Part shown: positions 27,056 to 35,595 of the stretch, piece after piece | Layout of the letters: each line of letters opens with the position of its first letter | How positions within the stretch are numbered: position 1 is the first letter of the stretch | Assembly (NCBI GenBank): GCA_003021785.1 | Contig: PXQU01000016.1 | Coordinates: forward strand, 166,964-230,963 | Length of the DNA stretch: 64,000 nucleotides | Reading direction: 5' to 3' | Source of the DNA: Halobacteriales archaeon QH_7_65_31 | GTDB taxonomy: Archaea > Halobacteriota > Halobacteria > Halobacteriales > Haloarculaceae | The notes under the pieces: model-generated | Seen by the model: the letters and a program-made list of their open reading frames with translations, nothing else | The model's database searches: none | Told to the model about the DNA's origin: nothing | Translations under genes and position numbers: made by a program

Positions 27056-27382
27056 TCAGAACGGCGGCGAGTAGTCGGTGTACTCGTCCATCTCCTCCAT
27101 CTCCTCGGTCTTGTCCGGCATCACCGCCGCGCGCGGGCCGCTGATCCGGCGCACGGTCACCGTCTCGATGTCGTTGATCTCGTCGGGGAGCCGCGTCCGG
27201 ATGGCGTTCATCGTCATCGGTGCGATCCCACAGCCCGAGCAGGCTCCACCGATAGCCACGGTCACTTCACCGGCTGCCTCGTCCACGTCTTCGATCTCGA
27301 AGTGACCGCCGTGGTCCTGAATCTGTGGAACGTTGCTCTGCAGGTAGCTCCGAGTCTGTCGTTCGAGGCTTTCGGTGCTCAT
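27056..27382 (-). CDS. NifU C-terminal-domain Fe-S scaffold protein
   Basis: A 108-residue protein with the NifU C-terminal domain: QIQDHGGHFEIEDVDEAAGEVTVAIGGACSGCGIAPMTM. The CxxC pair in ACSGCG binds the transient Fe-S cluster. The C-terminus is acidic and short. It probably supplies Fe-S clusters to apo-proteins. ATG 27382 is chosen; the upstream frame extension is not family-like. It is convergent with purF. Confidence 0.9.
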   Translation of the reverse strand: MSTESLERQTRSYLQSNVPQIQDHGGHFEIEDVDEAAGEVTVAIGGACSGCGIAPMTMNAIRTRLPDEINDIETVTVRRISGPRAAVMPDKTEEMEEMDEYTDYSPPF

Positions 27383-27542
27383 TACACCTTGATGTACGCA
27401 CTGAAGTGTAATAAATATGTTCTGTTTGGCGAGCCTAAAACCGCGGTTCAAGAGCGTTTAGGCGTCTATAAAGCATATTGGATGTAAATATCATTATCTT
27501 ATTTCGAAACGTGGAGTAGTTTCGCCCGACCGAAGCGCCCGG

Positions 27543-27630
27543 CTACGTATCCGGGGTCTCGTGTTCGAACGTCTGTATCTCGACGGTGCGGCTGTCGGGA
27601 TCGCCGGCGAAGAACTGGTAGATGTCGTAC
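27543..27630 (-). pseudogene. Duplicated 3' fragment of the neighbouring VOC gene
   Basis: Bases 27558-27630 match 28364-28436 at 71 of 73 positions and encode DIYQFFAGDPDSRTVEIQTF, the C-terminal end of the VOC protein at 28349-28699. The rest of the gene is missing: upstream of the fragment the sequence turns AT-rich and unrelated. The copy keeps its own stop codon at 27543. It marks the left border of an AT-rich insert of about 730 bp. Confidence 0.8.
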
Positions 27631-27799
27631 CCTGTAATATCTAAAACAAAATCAACGATTGAACACCGGGTATGGATTCTCAAGATTGCAATTACGAATA
27701 AATCGGCCTGTTGGTCTGGTTTAGTGTGGTGATAGATAATTAGGTATCGGCTGAGTGGTGACCACAAGAACTTTATTATCAGTAGCTTTGCATTCGTGC

Positions 27800-28161
27800 A
27801 TGAGGAGAGCTCTGATTGCACTAACGCTTTGTTTTTTGTTATAATTACGGGATGTGCGAACTTGCAGTCCGACAATCAGACCAGTACGTTATCCTGCTCG
27901 CTTAATCATCAAATCGTTTATGACGATCAGGTGGGTAGAATAGAAGCTGAGTACACTTACTCAGAGCTTTCACCGACTGCAAAGACCTATTTTGAGTCTG
28001 CATTAGCAGCTAATGATTCAAGTTATGATGTCAACAGTAGCTCAACCGCCATTCCAGAAGAATTTTCATACACTGACACATACACATATTATAAAATATA
28101 CTACAATAATGAAACATACATATTATCGACATTAACATCAGAGGGTTGTTCCTTTGAGTAA
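27800..28161 (+). pseudogene. Small lipoprotein gene, frameshifted in a T6 run within the signal peptide
   Basis: The ATG at 27800 reads MRRALIALTLCFLL and then hits a stop. Adding one T to the T6 run at 27832-27837 restores a perfect lipoprotein signal, CFFVIITGCANLQS with lipobox ITGC. That joins the long downstream frame of about 105 residues (VYDDQVGRIEAEYTYSELSPTAKTYF, then Tyr/Thr/Ser-rich). Downstream sequence is intact, so the shift may be recent, phase-variable or a sequencing error. A GTG at 27796 keeps the downstream frame open but without a proper signal start. AT-rich unlike the chromosome. Confidence 0.6.
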
Positions 28162-28348
28162 TGTTTCTTCATCGAACCGTTCTCTGATGTAATTTTGAAT
28201 TTTATCAAATCTTACTTTTATACTGTAGACTACAGGTGTATCTTCAAGACCACGCTAAAGCAATTCTTGAGGATGAAACGATTATCCTCGCTCGGCTGAA
28301 TGACAACTAAATAAAACGTTGTGTATCAACAGTCCAAACGGCCGTGAG

Positions 28349-28699
28349 CTACAGCGGCGGTAGCTCGTGTTCGAACGTCTGTATCTCGACGGTGCGGCCG
28401 TCGGGATCGCCGGCGAAAAACTGGTAGATGTCGTACTGCTCGTTTCGGTGTGGCTCCTCGCGAACGGCCGCTCCTAGCCGCTCGTGCATCTCGTCTACCG
28501 CCTCCCGCGTCTCGTAGACGAACGTGAGGATCCCCTCGGTCTCTGTCTCGTCGGCGTCACAGAAGCCAAAGCGGAACTCGCCGTGTGAGAGTATCGTACA
28601 GCCGGGCTGTTCGAGCCACACCGACGCACCGACGGTTTCGGTGTACCACTCGACCAGTCGCTCGCGTGCAGTCGTCCGGAAGAAGACCAGACCGCTCAT
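28349..28699 (-). CDS. VOC (glyoxalase-like) family protein
   Basis: A 116-residue VOC-fold protein. It starts MSGLVFFRTTARERLVEWYTETVGASVWLEQPGCTILSH and ends YQFFAGDPDGRTVEIQTFEHE, the usual last strand with a metal-ligand Glu. The N-terminal metal His is replaced by Phe (VFFRT), so it may bind metal poorly or act as a binding protein. Its 3' 73 bp are duplicated 806 bp downstream in its own transcription direction (27558-27630). The extended frame to 28762 is not family-like. Confidence 0.75.
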   Translation of the reverse strand: MSGLVFFRTTARERLVEWYTETVGASVWLEQPGCTILSHGEFRFGFCDADETETEGILTFVYETREAVDEMHERLGAAVREEPHRNEQYDIYQFFAGDPDGRTVEIQTFEHELPPL

Positions 28700-28823
28700 A
28701 TCGCCTGTTCGCGGGGAGAGAAGTAGTAGCTTCGCACTGGCGCGCTCGACGGCTTCAGGCACACCGGCCCCGCGCCTGATCCGAGAGCGAGGGACCTTTC
28801 AGAGTCGCCGTCCCAGTCATGGT

Positions 28824-30896
28824 ATGAGTTCACACCTCGATGTCGACGCGTACTACGATCAGCGGCTCCCGGCGACCGTCGCCGTCTCCCCCGACGGGAC
28901 GCGTATCGCCTTCACCGTCCGCGAGCGCGATCCCGACGAGGAGACGGATCTCACCTCGCTGTTCGTCGTCCCGGCCGACGGCAGTCGCGAGCCGCACCGA
29001 CTCACCCGGCTTCCCGGTGCGTCGAGTCCCGCGTGGGGACCAAACGGTGATCGGCTCGCCTTCCTGACGACGCGTGACGATGACGTCGCGCTCCGTGCCG
29101 GTCGCGACCTCGACGACGAGAGCGAGGACGATGTGGACGAGGATGGCGAGACAGACGCCGATACAGACGAGGACGGCGAGACCGACACCGCCGACGGTCC
29201 CGACGAAACCCCGCAGGTGTGGCTGTTCGATCTCTCGCTTGGCGGGGACGCGCGTCAGGTGACCGACTTCGAGTACGGCGTCTCGGCGTTCGAGTTCGCC
29301 CCTGACGGGGACCGGCTCGCGGTGACCAGCCGCGTGCCGACCGACGAGGAGCGGGAGTACCTCGCCGAGCGACGCGACGGCGGCCCGATCGAGACGGAGC
29401 GACTCCAGCACAAGGCCGAGGGACAGGGGTATCTCCACGGCGTCGAGACGGGGCTGTTCGTGCAGTCGCTCGCGGCCGACGCCGAGCCGACCCGTCTCGA
29501 CGCGGTGACGTTCGCGGGGGTGACGACCGATGTCGGCGGCCCGTCCTTCGCTTGGGGACCGTCTGGAATCGACTACGTCTCGAACGACGGCGACCGGCCA
29601 CAGGACAGCTACGCGACGGACATCTTCCGCGTCGAGCCGACTGCCGACGCGACCCCCGAGCGACTCACCGCGGGCGACGGGACGTTCACGCGTGGCGGTC
29701 TCGCACACGGGCCGGACGGCGAACTGGCGTATCTCCGCTCGCCGGCCGCCAACGCCCACGCGACGGGCGAGGTGTGTCGCTACGACGGAGCGGAGCGGTC
29801 GCTCACGCCGGCACTCGACCGACCGATCTCCGGCGTCGCGTGGGCCGGTGACCGACCGCTCGCACGCGTCGGTGACGAGGGGACCTCTCGACTCCTCGCC
29901 GTCGGAGACGAGACGGCCGAACTCGACGGGTGGAGCGACGAGACGACCGGTGTCGGCGGCTTCGACGCCAGTGGCGAGACCGTCGCTGCCGTCCGATTCG
30001 GGCCGAACGCGCGGGAGGTGGCTGCGAGCGTCAGCGGTGAGACCCCGACGAGACTCACCGACCTCACGCCAGACGACGGGCTCTCGCTCACCGTCGACCG
30101 CTTCAGTCTCGATAGCGCCGACGGTCCCGTCGAGTCGCTGGTGTACGACGCCGACGGTGACACCGACACGGGCGACGACCCCCGTCCGCTCATCGTCGAT
30201 ATCCACGGTGGGCCGGTCGCGTACGACGAGCCGCGTTACGGGTTCATCTACCGCTACTGGGTGTCACGCGGCTATCTCGTCGCGAACGTGAACTACCGCG
30301 GCTCGTCGTCGTACGGACAGTCGTTCTCGGAGGCGATCCGCGGCGAGTGGGGACCACGCGAAGCCGAGGACGTCATCGACAGCATCGCCCATCTCACGGC
30401 GACCGGTCGCGTCGACGGCGACCGAATCTTCGTCACTGGCTTCTCACAGGGAGGTGTCAACACGCCCCACGTGCTCGCGCGGACGGATCGCGTCACCGCC
30501 GCCGCCGCCCAACATGGGCTGTACGACATGTACTCGGCGTTCGGTACGGACGACAGCCACGTCTGGTGGGAGAACGACTTCGGGCTTCCGTGGGAGGAGA
30601 CGGACTCGTACCACGAGGCGTCGACGCTCCCGCTCGTCGGCGAGATCGACACGCCGACGCTCGTGACCGCAGGCGGCAACGACCACCGCTGTCCGTCGCC
30701 ACAGGCCGACCAGCTCCACGTCGCGCTCCGCAAGCGAGATGTCCCCTCGAAGCTGATCCGCTATCCGGAGACGAACCACGCGTACGGCTCGCCGGAGACG
30801 GCGATCCACCGACTCGAAGCCGTTACCGAGTGGTTCGAGCGGTTCGACCCTGACCACGAGCGCGGTGACGACAGCACCGCGTCCGACCCTCAGTAG
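28824..30896 (+). CDS. S9-family prolyl oligopeptidase / acylaminoacyl-peptidase
   Basis: A 690-residue serine peptidase. Residues 1 to about 420 form a beta-propeller with WD40-like/TolB-type blades (PATVAVSPDGTRIAFTV). The C-terminal alpha/beta-hydrolase has Ser541 in TGFSQGGVN, Asp in TAGGNDHRCP and His in ETNHAYGSP. An acidic, repeat-like insert of about 35 residues rich in Asp/Glu/Thr lies in the first propeller third and is probably a disordered loop. It cleaves short peptides in the cytoplasm. ATG 28824 gives a standard N-terminus. Confidence 0.9.
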   Translation: MSSHLDVDAYYDQRLPATVAVSPDGTRIAFTVRERDPDEETDLTSLFVVPADGSREPHRLTRLPGASSPAWGPNGDRLAFLTTRDDDVALRAGRDLDDESEDDVDEDGETDADTDEDGETDTADGPDETPQVWLFDLSLGGDARQVTDFEYGVSAFEFAPDGDRLAVTSRVPTDEEREYLAERRDGGPIETERLQHKAEGQGYLHGVETGLFVQSLAADAEPTRLDAVTFAGVTTDVGGPSFAWGPSGIDYVSNDGDRPQDSYATDIFRVEPTADATPERLTAGDGTFTRGGLAHGPDGELAYLRSPAANAHATGEVCRYDGAERSLTPALDRPISGVAWAGDRPLARVGDEGTSRLLAVGDETAELDGWSDETTGVGGFDASGETVAAVRFGPNAREVAASVSGETPTRLTDLTPDDGLSLTVDRFSLDSADGPVESLVYDADGDTDTGDDPRPLIVDIHGGPVAYDEPRYGFIYRYWVSRGYLVANVNYRGSSSYGQSFSEAIRGEWGPREAEDVIDSIAHLTATGRVDGDRIFVTGFSQGGVNTPHVLARTDRVTAAAAQHGLYDMYSAFGTDDSHVWWENDFGLPWEETDSYHEASTLPLVGEIDTPTLVTAGGNDHRCPSPQADQLHVALRKRDVPSKLIRYPETNHAYGSPETAIHRLEAVTEWFERFDPDHERGDDSTASDPQ

Positions 30897-31450
30897 ACGA
30901 CGTATAACAGCAGATATACGACGTTACCAAGGACGAACGAGACGACCCACAGCGTCGCGGCGACGCGAGCCACCCGTTTGTGGCGCGTCTCGAACACCGC
31001 CGGAATCGGACGAGTCGCCGCCAGCAGGAACACGTAGTAGAGCAGGGGCACGCAGATCACCGCGAGCAGGATGTGAACCGCCAGCAGCGGGAGATACAGA
31101 TACTGCTCGACGACGGTCGGCCCGGGGAACGACGCCGGCCCCCGGACCGCGACCTTGTACAGATACAGGACGAGGAACCCGGCGAACAGCAGCAGCGAGA
31201 CGATCATCAGGCGTCGATGCCACTCGTACTCCCCGCGGCGTGAGGCGAGCACGCCGGCGGCGATACTCGCGACCGCAACCGTCGAGAGCACCGCGTTCAC
31301 GTGTGGAATCGCGGCGAAGACGGCGTCGGGAGCGATCGGGAGCAGCGCCCGCGGAACTACCCCGAGTGCGGTCCCGAAGACGAGCGCGAGCGAGACGACG
31401 CTGAGAGCCACGGTCCACTCCCGGACGCAATCGCGGGCGACCAGTTGCAT
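30890..31450 (-). CDS. DUF420-type integral membrane protein
   Basis: A 186-residue protein with five hydrophobic helices, for example TVALSVVSLALVFGTALGVVP and EQYLYLPLLAVHILLAVICVPLLYYVFLLA. Histidines HVNAVLST, WHRRLMI, HILLAV and RHKRVAR line the helices as in the DUF420/CtaM-like family linked to heme-copper oxidase assembly. ATG 31450 is preferred over a longer frame. It overlaps the peptidase gene end by 7 bp in a convergent arrangement. Function in oxidase maturation is an inference from the family. Confidence 0.75.
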   Translation of the reverse strand: MQLVARDCVREWTVALSVVSLALVFGTALGVVPRALLPIAPDAVFAAIPHVNAVLSTVAVASIAAGVLASRRGEYEWHRRLMIVSLLLFAGFLVLYLYKVAVRGPASFPGPTVVEQYLYLPLLAVHILLAVICVPLLYYVFLLAATRPIPAVFETRHKRVARVAATLWVVSFVLGNVVYLLLYVVY

Positions 31451-31547
31451 GCCGTCGGGTAGGCGTAGCAGTATAAAAGCCGTGACGCTCTGCACCGGTG
31501 TCCGTGGCATGGAGGGGTATTATACCGCGTGTCGTCGATACACTGTC

Positions 31548-31916
31548 ATGCCAAACCGAGGAGAGCTGCTTGAAAAGCTGGCGACGGAGTCAGGGGTCGG
31601 GCTGCGAACGTGTCTGGAGTACCGTGACGGGGCGATGAAGTTCCTCTACCGACGGGAGGAGATCGACGAGGAGGGCGCACGCACTCGTGCGAGACGCCTC
31701 GAAGAGCTGCTCCGCGCTGAGAACGACCTCGCGAGTCAGGGCGGGCTCGCCGACCACGGGAGCCTGCGCGGCTCGGTCCACTACTTCGATGAACTGCTCG
31801 TGTTGACGCTGCCCGCAGCCGACGATCCGACGTTCGGCTTCTCGGTCGGACTGGACATCGGGAGTGATCTCACGGAGTTTCTGGACGACTGCCGAGAAAC
31901 GCTGTTCGAGGAGTAG
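31548..31916 (+). CDS. Hypothetical haloarchaeal protein
   Basis: A 122-residue acidic protein of a type widespread in haloarchaea but without known function. The pattern is an N-terminal helix (GELLEKLATESGVGLRTCLEYRDGAMKFLYRREEI), a basic helix (RTRARRLEELLRAENDL), then a beta-rich end (SVHYFDELLVLTLPAADDPTFGFSVGLDIGSDLTEFLDDCRETLFEE). No metal or membrane motif is seen. ATG 31548 starts the compact domain, and the frame upstream belongs to antisense of the DUF420 gene. Confidence 0.65.
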   Translation: MPNRGELLEKLATESGVGLRTCLEYRDGAMKFLYRREEIDEEGARTRARRLEELLRAENDLASQGGLADHGSLRGSVHYFDELLVLTLPAADDPTFGFSVGLDIGSDLTEFLDDCRETLFEE

Positions 31917-32003
31917 TCGTCGCGCGCCCGACGAGAGCAACTGTCGCTCGGGAAGTGGCGTCGGTAGGATGATGCGTGGGTGCTGTCACTGTGACGAGCA
32001 CCC

Positions 32004-32019
32004 GCACTCTTGCGAGTGC
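32004..32019. terminator. Short hairpin at the tRNA-Leu 3' end
   Basis: GCACTC (32004-32009) and GAGTGC (32014-32019) form a 6-bp stem with a 4-nt loop overlapping the last three bases of the tRNA. It may help end the transcript or be chance; no T tract follows. Confidence 0.25.
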
Positions 32020-32101
32020 GTGGGACCGGATTTGAACCGGCGGACCTCTACAGGACAGCGCCCTCAACGCTGCGCCGTTGGCCTAGCTTGGCTACCCACG
32101 C
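32017..32101 (-). tRNA. tRNA-Leu (anticodon GAG)
   Basis: An 85-nt class II tRNA. The acceptor GCGTGGG pairs fully with CCCACGC, the anticodon arm is CAGCG-ttGAGgg-CGCTG, a long variable arm follows (TGTCCTGTAGAGGTCC), and the T arm has GGTTCAAATCC. The discriminator is A (T at 32017 on the plus strand), without encoded CCA. A TATA-like TTTGTATGCC lies about 32 nt upstream on the same strand (32133-32142). Confidence 0.97.
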
Positions 32102-32206
32102 ACGCCGTGTGCATCCCAGCGTACTGCAGTGGCATACAAAAGGAACGCGATTCTCCCCGGTGAAGGGACGAGCGATTGAAGTAGTCGCTGTGAGTTACTC
32201 ACTGAT

Positions 32207-32728
32207 ATGGCGAAGTACTCGACGGGCGGTGTCGGCTCCGACGAGGCCGACAGCTGTGAGCTCTGCGGGAAGGACGGCGTCTCGCTCACCGACGAGAGCG
32301 TCGCCGGCGCACGCCTTCAGGTCTGTCCCGACTGCGCGCAACACGGGGAACAGAGCGACCGAACCGAGACGACCGGCGGGAACCGCGACGACGCCAGCCC
32401 CGGCGACGACACGGCGGACCGCCGGCGAAACGCCGCACAGAACGCCGCCCGAATGGCCGACGCCGACACCGTCGACGCCACCCACTGGGAGCAGGGCGCT
32501 GATTACGAGGACGACCCGCTCCCGTATCTGGTGAGTGACTACGGCGACGTGATGGCCGACGCTCGACAGGAGGCCGGGCTTCAGACGGACGAGCTCGCGG
32601 GGGAACTCGGCGTCACCGAGGCCGACGTGCTCGCCGTCGAACAGGGGCGTGCGAACCGCGCGAACGTCTCCGGCTCGCTCGTCGAGGCGATCGAGGAACG
32701 GCTCAACGTTCAGCTGTCGGACGAGTAG
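32207..32728 (+). CDS. MBF1-type transcription regulator (zinc ribbon plus HTH)
   Basis: A 173-residue archaeal multiprotein-bridging-factor-like protein. The N-terminal zinc ribbon has CELCGKDG and CPDCAQHG. A disordered acidic linker covers roughly residues 45-100. The C-terminal Xre-type helix-turn-helix reads [31 protein letters not shown]. Archaeal MBF1 proteins bind the ribosome or basal transcription factors; the exact role is not clear. It is monocistronic and precedes an acyl-CoA dehydrogenase by 44 bp. Confidence 0.85.
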   Translation: MAKYSTGGVGSDEADSCELCGKDGVSLTDESVAGARLQVCPDCAQHGEQSDRTETTGGNRDDASPGDDTADRRRNAAQNAARMADADTVDATHWEQGADYEDDPLPYLVSDYGDVMADARQEAGLQTDELAGELGVTEADVLAVEQGRANRANVSGSLVEAIEERLNVQLSDE

Positions 32729-32772
32729 GGCATCGAGCGGGCAACTTTTGCGACCCCGCTCTAACAGTCGGT

Positions 32773-33900
32773 ATGGACCTCACCACGGAGCAGCGCGCGA
32801 TCCGCGACGCCGTCCGAGAGTTCGCCCGCGAGGAGGTGCGCCCCACCGCGAGCGAGGCCGACGCGACCGAGACGTTCCCCGAGGACGTGTGGGACGGGCT
32901 CGCCGAGATCGACCTCACCGCGCTCACCGTCCCCGAGGAGTATGGCGGTATCGACGTGGACGGACTCACCTACGCGCTCGTCAACGAGGAGCTCGCACAC
33001 GGACAGCTCGCGGTCGCGACCGCCCTCTCCGTCCACTGTCTCGCCACCTCCTGTCTGGCGACGTTCGGCGACGAGACGCAGAAGGAGCGGTTCCTCCCCG
33101 AGATGGCTGAGGGCCGCCCGGTCGGCTGTTTCGCGCTCTCGGAGCCACACGCCGGCTCCAACCCCGCCGACATGAGTACGCAGGCCCGAAAGGAGGGCGA
33201 CGAGTACGTCATCGACGGCGAGAAACAGTGGATAACGAACGGGGAACGCGGCGAGGTGGTCATCCTCTTCGCGAAGACCGACCGCGACGACCCGCAGACC
33301 GTGACGCAGTTCGTCGTCCCCAAATCGACCGACGGCGTCTCTGTCGGGAAGAAAGAGGAGAAGCTCGGACTCCGCGCTTCCGACACGACGACGCTCACGT
33401 TCGACGGGGCGCGTATCCCGGCCGAGTACCGGCTCACCGAGGAGGGACGCGGGCTCTCGGCCGCGCTCTCGATCCTCACCGGCGGGCGCGTCGGGATCGC
33501 ATCACAGGCCGTCGGCGTCGCACAGGCGGCCCTCGACGCAGCCACGTCGTACGCACAGGACCGCGAGCAGTTCGACGGCCCGATCGCCGACATCCAGTCG
33601 ATCCGGCACAAGCTCGCGCAGATGCACACCGACACGCAGGCCGCACGCCTGCTCACGCGCGATGCGGCGCGGGGACTCGACGACGGTGAGCCGCCCGCGG
33701 AAGCCGCCTCGATGGCGAAGCTGCAGGCGAGCGAGACGGCCGTCGACGTGGCGAACGAGGCCGTCCAGATCCACGGCGGCTACGGCTACACGACCGACTT
33801 CCCCGTCGAGCGGTTCTACCGCGACGCCAAAATCACGACCATCTACGAGGGGACCTCACAGATTCAACGGACGGTCGTCGCAGGGGAGCTGCTTGGGTAA
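32773..33900 (+). CDS. Acyl-CoA dehydrogenase
   Basis: A 375-residue FAD enzyme for the first step of beta-oxidation. FAD/acyl-CoA motifs include [17 protein letters not shown] and [17 protein letters not shown] in the middle domain. The C-terminal helical domain has [27 protein letters not shown] and [34 protein letters not shown]; the Glu of IYEGTS is the usual catalytic base. Its stop TAA overlaps the ATG of the HAD gene by one base, so they are co-transcribed. Confidence 0.95.
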   Translation: MDLTTEQRAIRDAVREFAREEVRPTASEADATETFPEDVWDGLAEIDLTALTVPEEYGGIDVDGLTYALVNEELAHGQLAVATALSVHCLATSCLATFGDETQKERFLPEMAEGRPVGCFALSEPHAGSNPADMSTQARKEGDEYVIDGEKQWITNGERGEVVILFAKTDRDDPQTVTQFVVPKSTDGVSVGKKEEKLGLRASDTTTLTFDGARIPAEYRLTEEGRGLSAALSILTGGRVGIASQAVGVAQAALDAATSYAQDREQFDGPIADIQSIRHKLAQMHTDTQAARLLTRDAARGLDDGEPPAEAASMAKLQASETAVDVANEAVQIHGGYGYTTDFPVERFYRDAKITTIYEGTSQIQRTVVAGELLG

Positions 33901-34421
33901 TGGCCGTCGTCTACGACCTCGACGGAACCCTCGTCCGTCTCGCGGTTGACTGGGCCGCCGTGACCGACGACTGCGTCGCCGTTCTCGCCGACCGCGGCAT
34001 CGAGTTCGAGTACGAGACGCTCTGGGACGTGTACGAATACGCCCGCGACGCCGGCCAGCTCGACATCGTCGAGGAGACGATCGCCCGACACGAGCGCGAG
34101 GGCGCACGCAGCAGTGAGCGGCTCGACTGTGCCGACCTGCTCGCACGCGATGCGCCCGTCGCGGTCTGCTCGCTCAACAGCCAGCGGGCCTGCGAGATCG
34201 CACTCGACAGCCACGACCTCTCGGCGCACGCCTCCGCCATCGTCGGTCGCGACACCGTCGAGACGGAGAAGCCGGACCCCGAACCGCTTCGGACGGCCAT
34301 TGACGCGCTCGGCGTCGATCCCGAGCAGGTCACCTTCGTCGGCGACGGCGAACGCGACGAACTGACCGCCGACCGCGCCGGCGTGGCGTTCAGCTACGTC
34401 GAGCCGTGGCTCGCGGCGTAG
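33900..34421 (+). CDS. HAD-superfamily hydrolase (phosphoglycolate-phosphatase-like)
   Basis: A 173-residue HAD phosphatase. Motif I is VVYDLDGTLVRL with the nucleophile Asp, motif II is the Ser in VCSLNSQRA, motif III is the Lys in ETEKPDPEPL, and motif IV is FVGDGERDELTADRAG. The short cap suggests a small-molecule phosphatase. It is the second gene of an operon with acyl-CoA dehydrogenase. Substrate cannot be told. Confidence 0.85.
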   Translation: MAVVYDLDGTLVRLAVDWAAVTDDCVAVLADRGIEFEYETLWDVYEYARDAGQLDIVEETIARHEREGARSSERLDCADLLARDAPVAVCSLNSQRACEIALDSHDLSAHASAIVGRDTVETEKPDPEPLRTAIDALGVDPEQVTFVGDGERDELTADRAGVAFSYVEPWLAA

Positions 34422-34424
34422 CCG

Positions 34425-34688
34425 CTACGACTCCGAGCTGCGCTCGGTCTCGCCCTCGTCCGCGCGCCGACGCGCGACGAGGTAGACGGACACCGCCGTG
34501 GTGAACCAGACGAGCGCGCCGACCCGGACGGCGAAGCTCGCCCACGCGCCCCACGAGGCAAGCTCGAAGAAGAGCGACGCGATCGCGACGACCGGCGCGC
34601 CGACGACGATCGTCGTGACGAAGGTGACCTGCATCACCCAACCGAAGTCGACGCCGTCGGTCTCGTACTGTTCGACGCGCTCTGGCAC
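34425..34688 (-). CDS. Small two-helix membrane protein (DUF5822-like)
   Basis: An 87-residue protein with two predicted membrane helices, WVMQVTFVTTIVVGAPVVAIASLFF and FAVRVGALVWFTTAVSVYLVA. A short N-terminus (PERVEQYETDGVDFG) and a charged acidic tail flank them. It resembles a small haloarchaeal family of unknown function that I associate with DUF5822. It is convergent with the HAD gene (3 bp apart) and lies upstream of nothing on its strand. Confidence 0.65.
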   Translation of the reverse strand: MPERVEQYETDGVDFGWVMQVTFVTTIVVGAPVVAIASLFFELASWGAWASFAVRVGALVWFTTAVSVYLVARRRADEGETERSSES

Positions 34689-34727
34689 GTCCGACGTGAG
34701 GGAGACGAGTCGGTAAGCGGTTTCGGT

Positions 34728-35510
34728 CTACTCGCCGGTGAACGTCGCGCGCTCGTCGCCGAAGAAGGCCGCGTACCCCTCGGCGTAGTCGTCGGTCTCG
34801 GTCAGGTCAGCGATGCGGTCGGCTTCGCGTTCGAGCTGCTCGCCGAGTCCGTGTTCGAAGCTCGTCCGGAGCAGCTCTCTCGTCTCGGCGTACGCCCGCG
34901 TCGGCCCGGCAGCAAGCGTCTCGGCCTCCTCGGTGAGTCGCTCCTCGAACTCGCTGTCGGGGACCGCCTCTGTGACGAGACCGAGCTCGTCGGCCTCGGC
35001 CGCACCCACCGGCTCGTCGCGGAGGGCGATACGCTGTGTCTCGCGCAGTCCGATCAGCCGCGGGAGGAAGTACGACGAGCCGCCGTCGGCCGACAGCCCG
35101 ATGCCCGGATACGCGAACTGGAGTCGCGCGCTCGTGGACATGATGACGATATCACCGACGAGTGCAGTGCCGATACCGCCGCCGGCGACGACGCCGTTGA
35201 CGCCACAGACGACCGGTTTCGGCGCGCGAGCGAGCGTCTCGACGAACGCGTGAAGCGTCTCGGCCAGCGATCTGAGCGCCGACTCGTCGCGTCCGTCACC
35301 CTCCAGCGTCGTGAGGTCGGCGCCGGTGTTGAACACGCCGCCGACGCCCGTCAGGACGAGACAGCGTACGTCGTCGTCACTCGCCAGCTCGGTGGCCCCG
35401 TCGCGGAGCGCCTCCGCGGTCGCGGTGTCCATCGCGTTGTTCGCCTCGGGTCGGTCGAAGACGAGTCGGCCGACGCCGTCGTCACGCTCGATTCGGACTG
35501 AGTCCGTCAT
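34728..35510 (-). CDS. Enoyl-CoA hydratase/isomerase family protein, PaaG-like
   Basis: A 260-residue crotonase-fold protein. The CoA-binding oxyanion segments are NTGADLTTLEGDG and CGVNGVVAGGGIGTALVGDIVIM. Both hydratase glutamates are missing: the GGCE position reads GGIG and the PE position reads PG. Instead it has LSADGGSSYFLPRLIG, which matches the Asp of PaaG-type isomerases (LxPDxGGTWLLPRxxG). So an enoyl-CoA or ring-epoxide CoA isomerase is more likely than a hydratase. It is transcribed away from the acyl-CoA dehydrogenase. Confidence 0.85.
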   Translation of the reverse strand: MTDSVRIERDDGVGRLVFDRPEANNAMDTATAEALRDGATELASDDDVRCLVLTGVGGVFNTGADLTTLEGDGRDESALRSLAETLHAFVETLARAPKPVVCGVNGVVAGGGIGTALVGDIVIMSTSARLQFAYPGIGLSADGGSSYFLPRLIGLRETQRIALRDEPVGAAEADELGLVTEAVPDSEFEERLTEEAETLAAGPTRAYAETRELLRTSFEHGLGEQLEREADRIADLTETDDYAEGYAAFFGDERATFTGE

Positions 35511-35595
35511 ACCTGTCCGTCGCGGGCCGGCGTCATAACTGTGGTGAGAGGTAACGATGCAGTCGACTTAAGCCGCCTTACCACCGTCTGCACGT

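Noticed and set aside
27796..28161. A regular gene starting from GTG 27796
   Set aside because: This start gives a charged N-terminus before a lipobox; the ATG at 27800 in the other frame gives a textbook signal peptide, so a frameshift is more likely.
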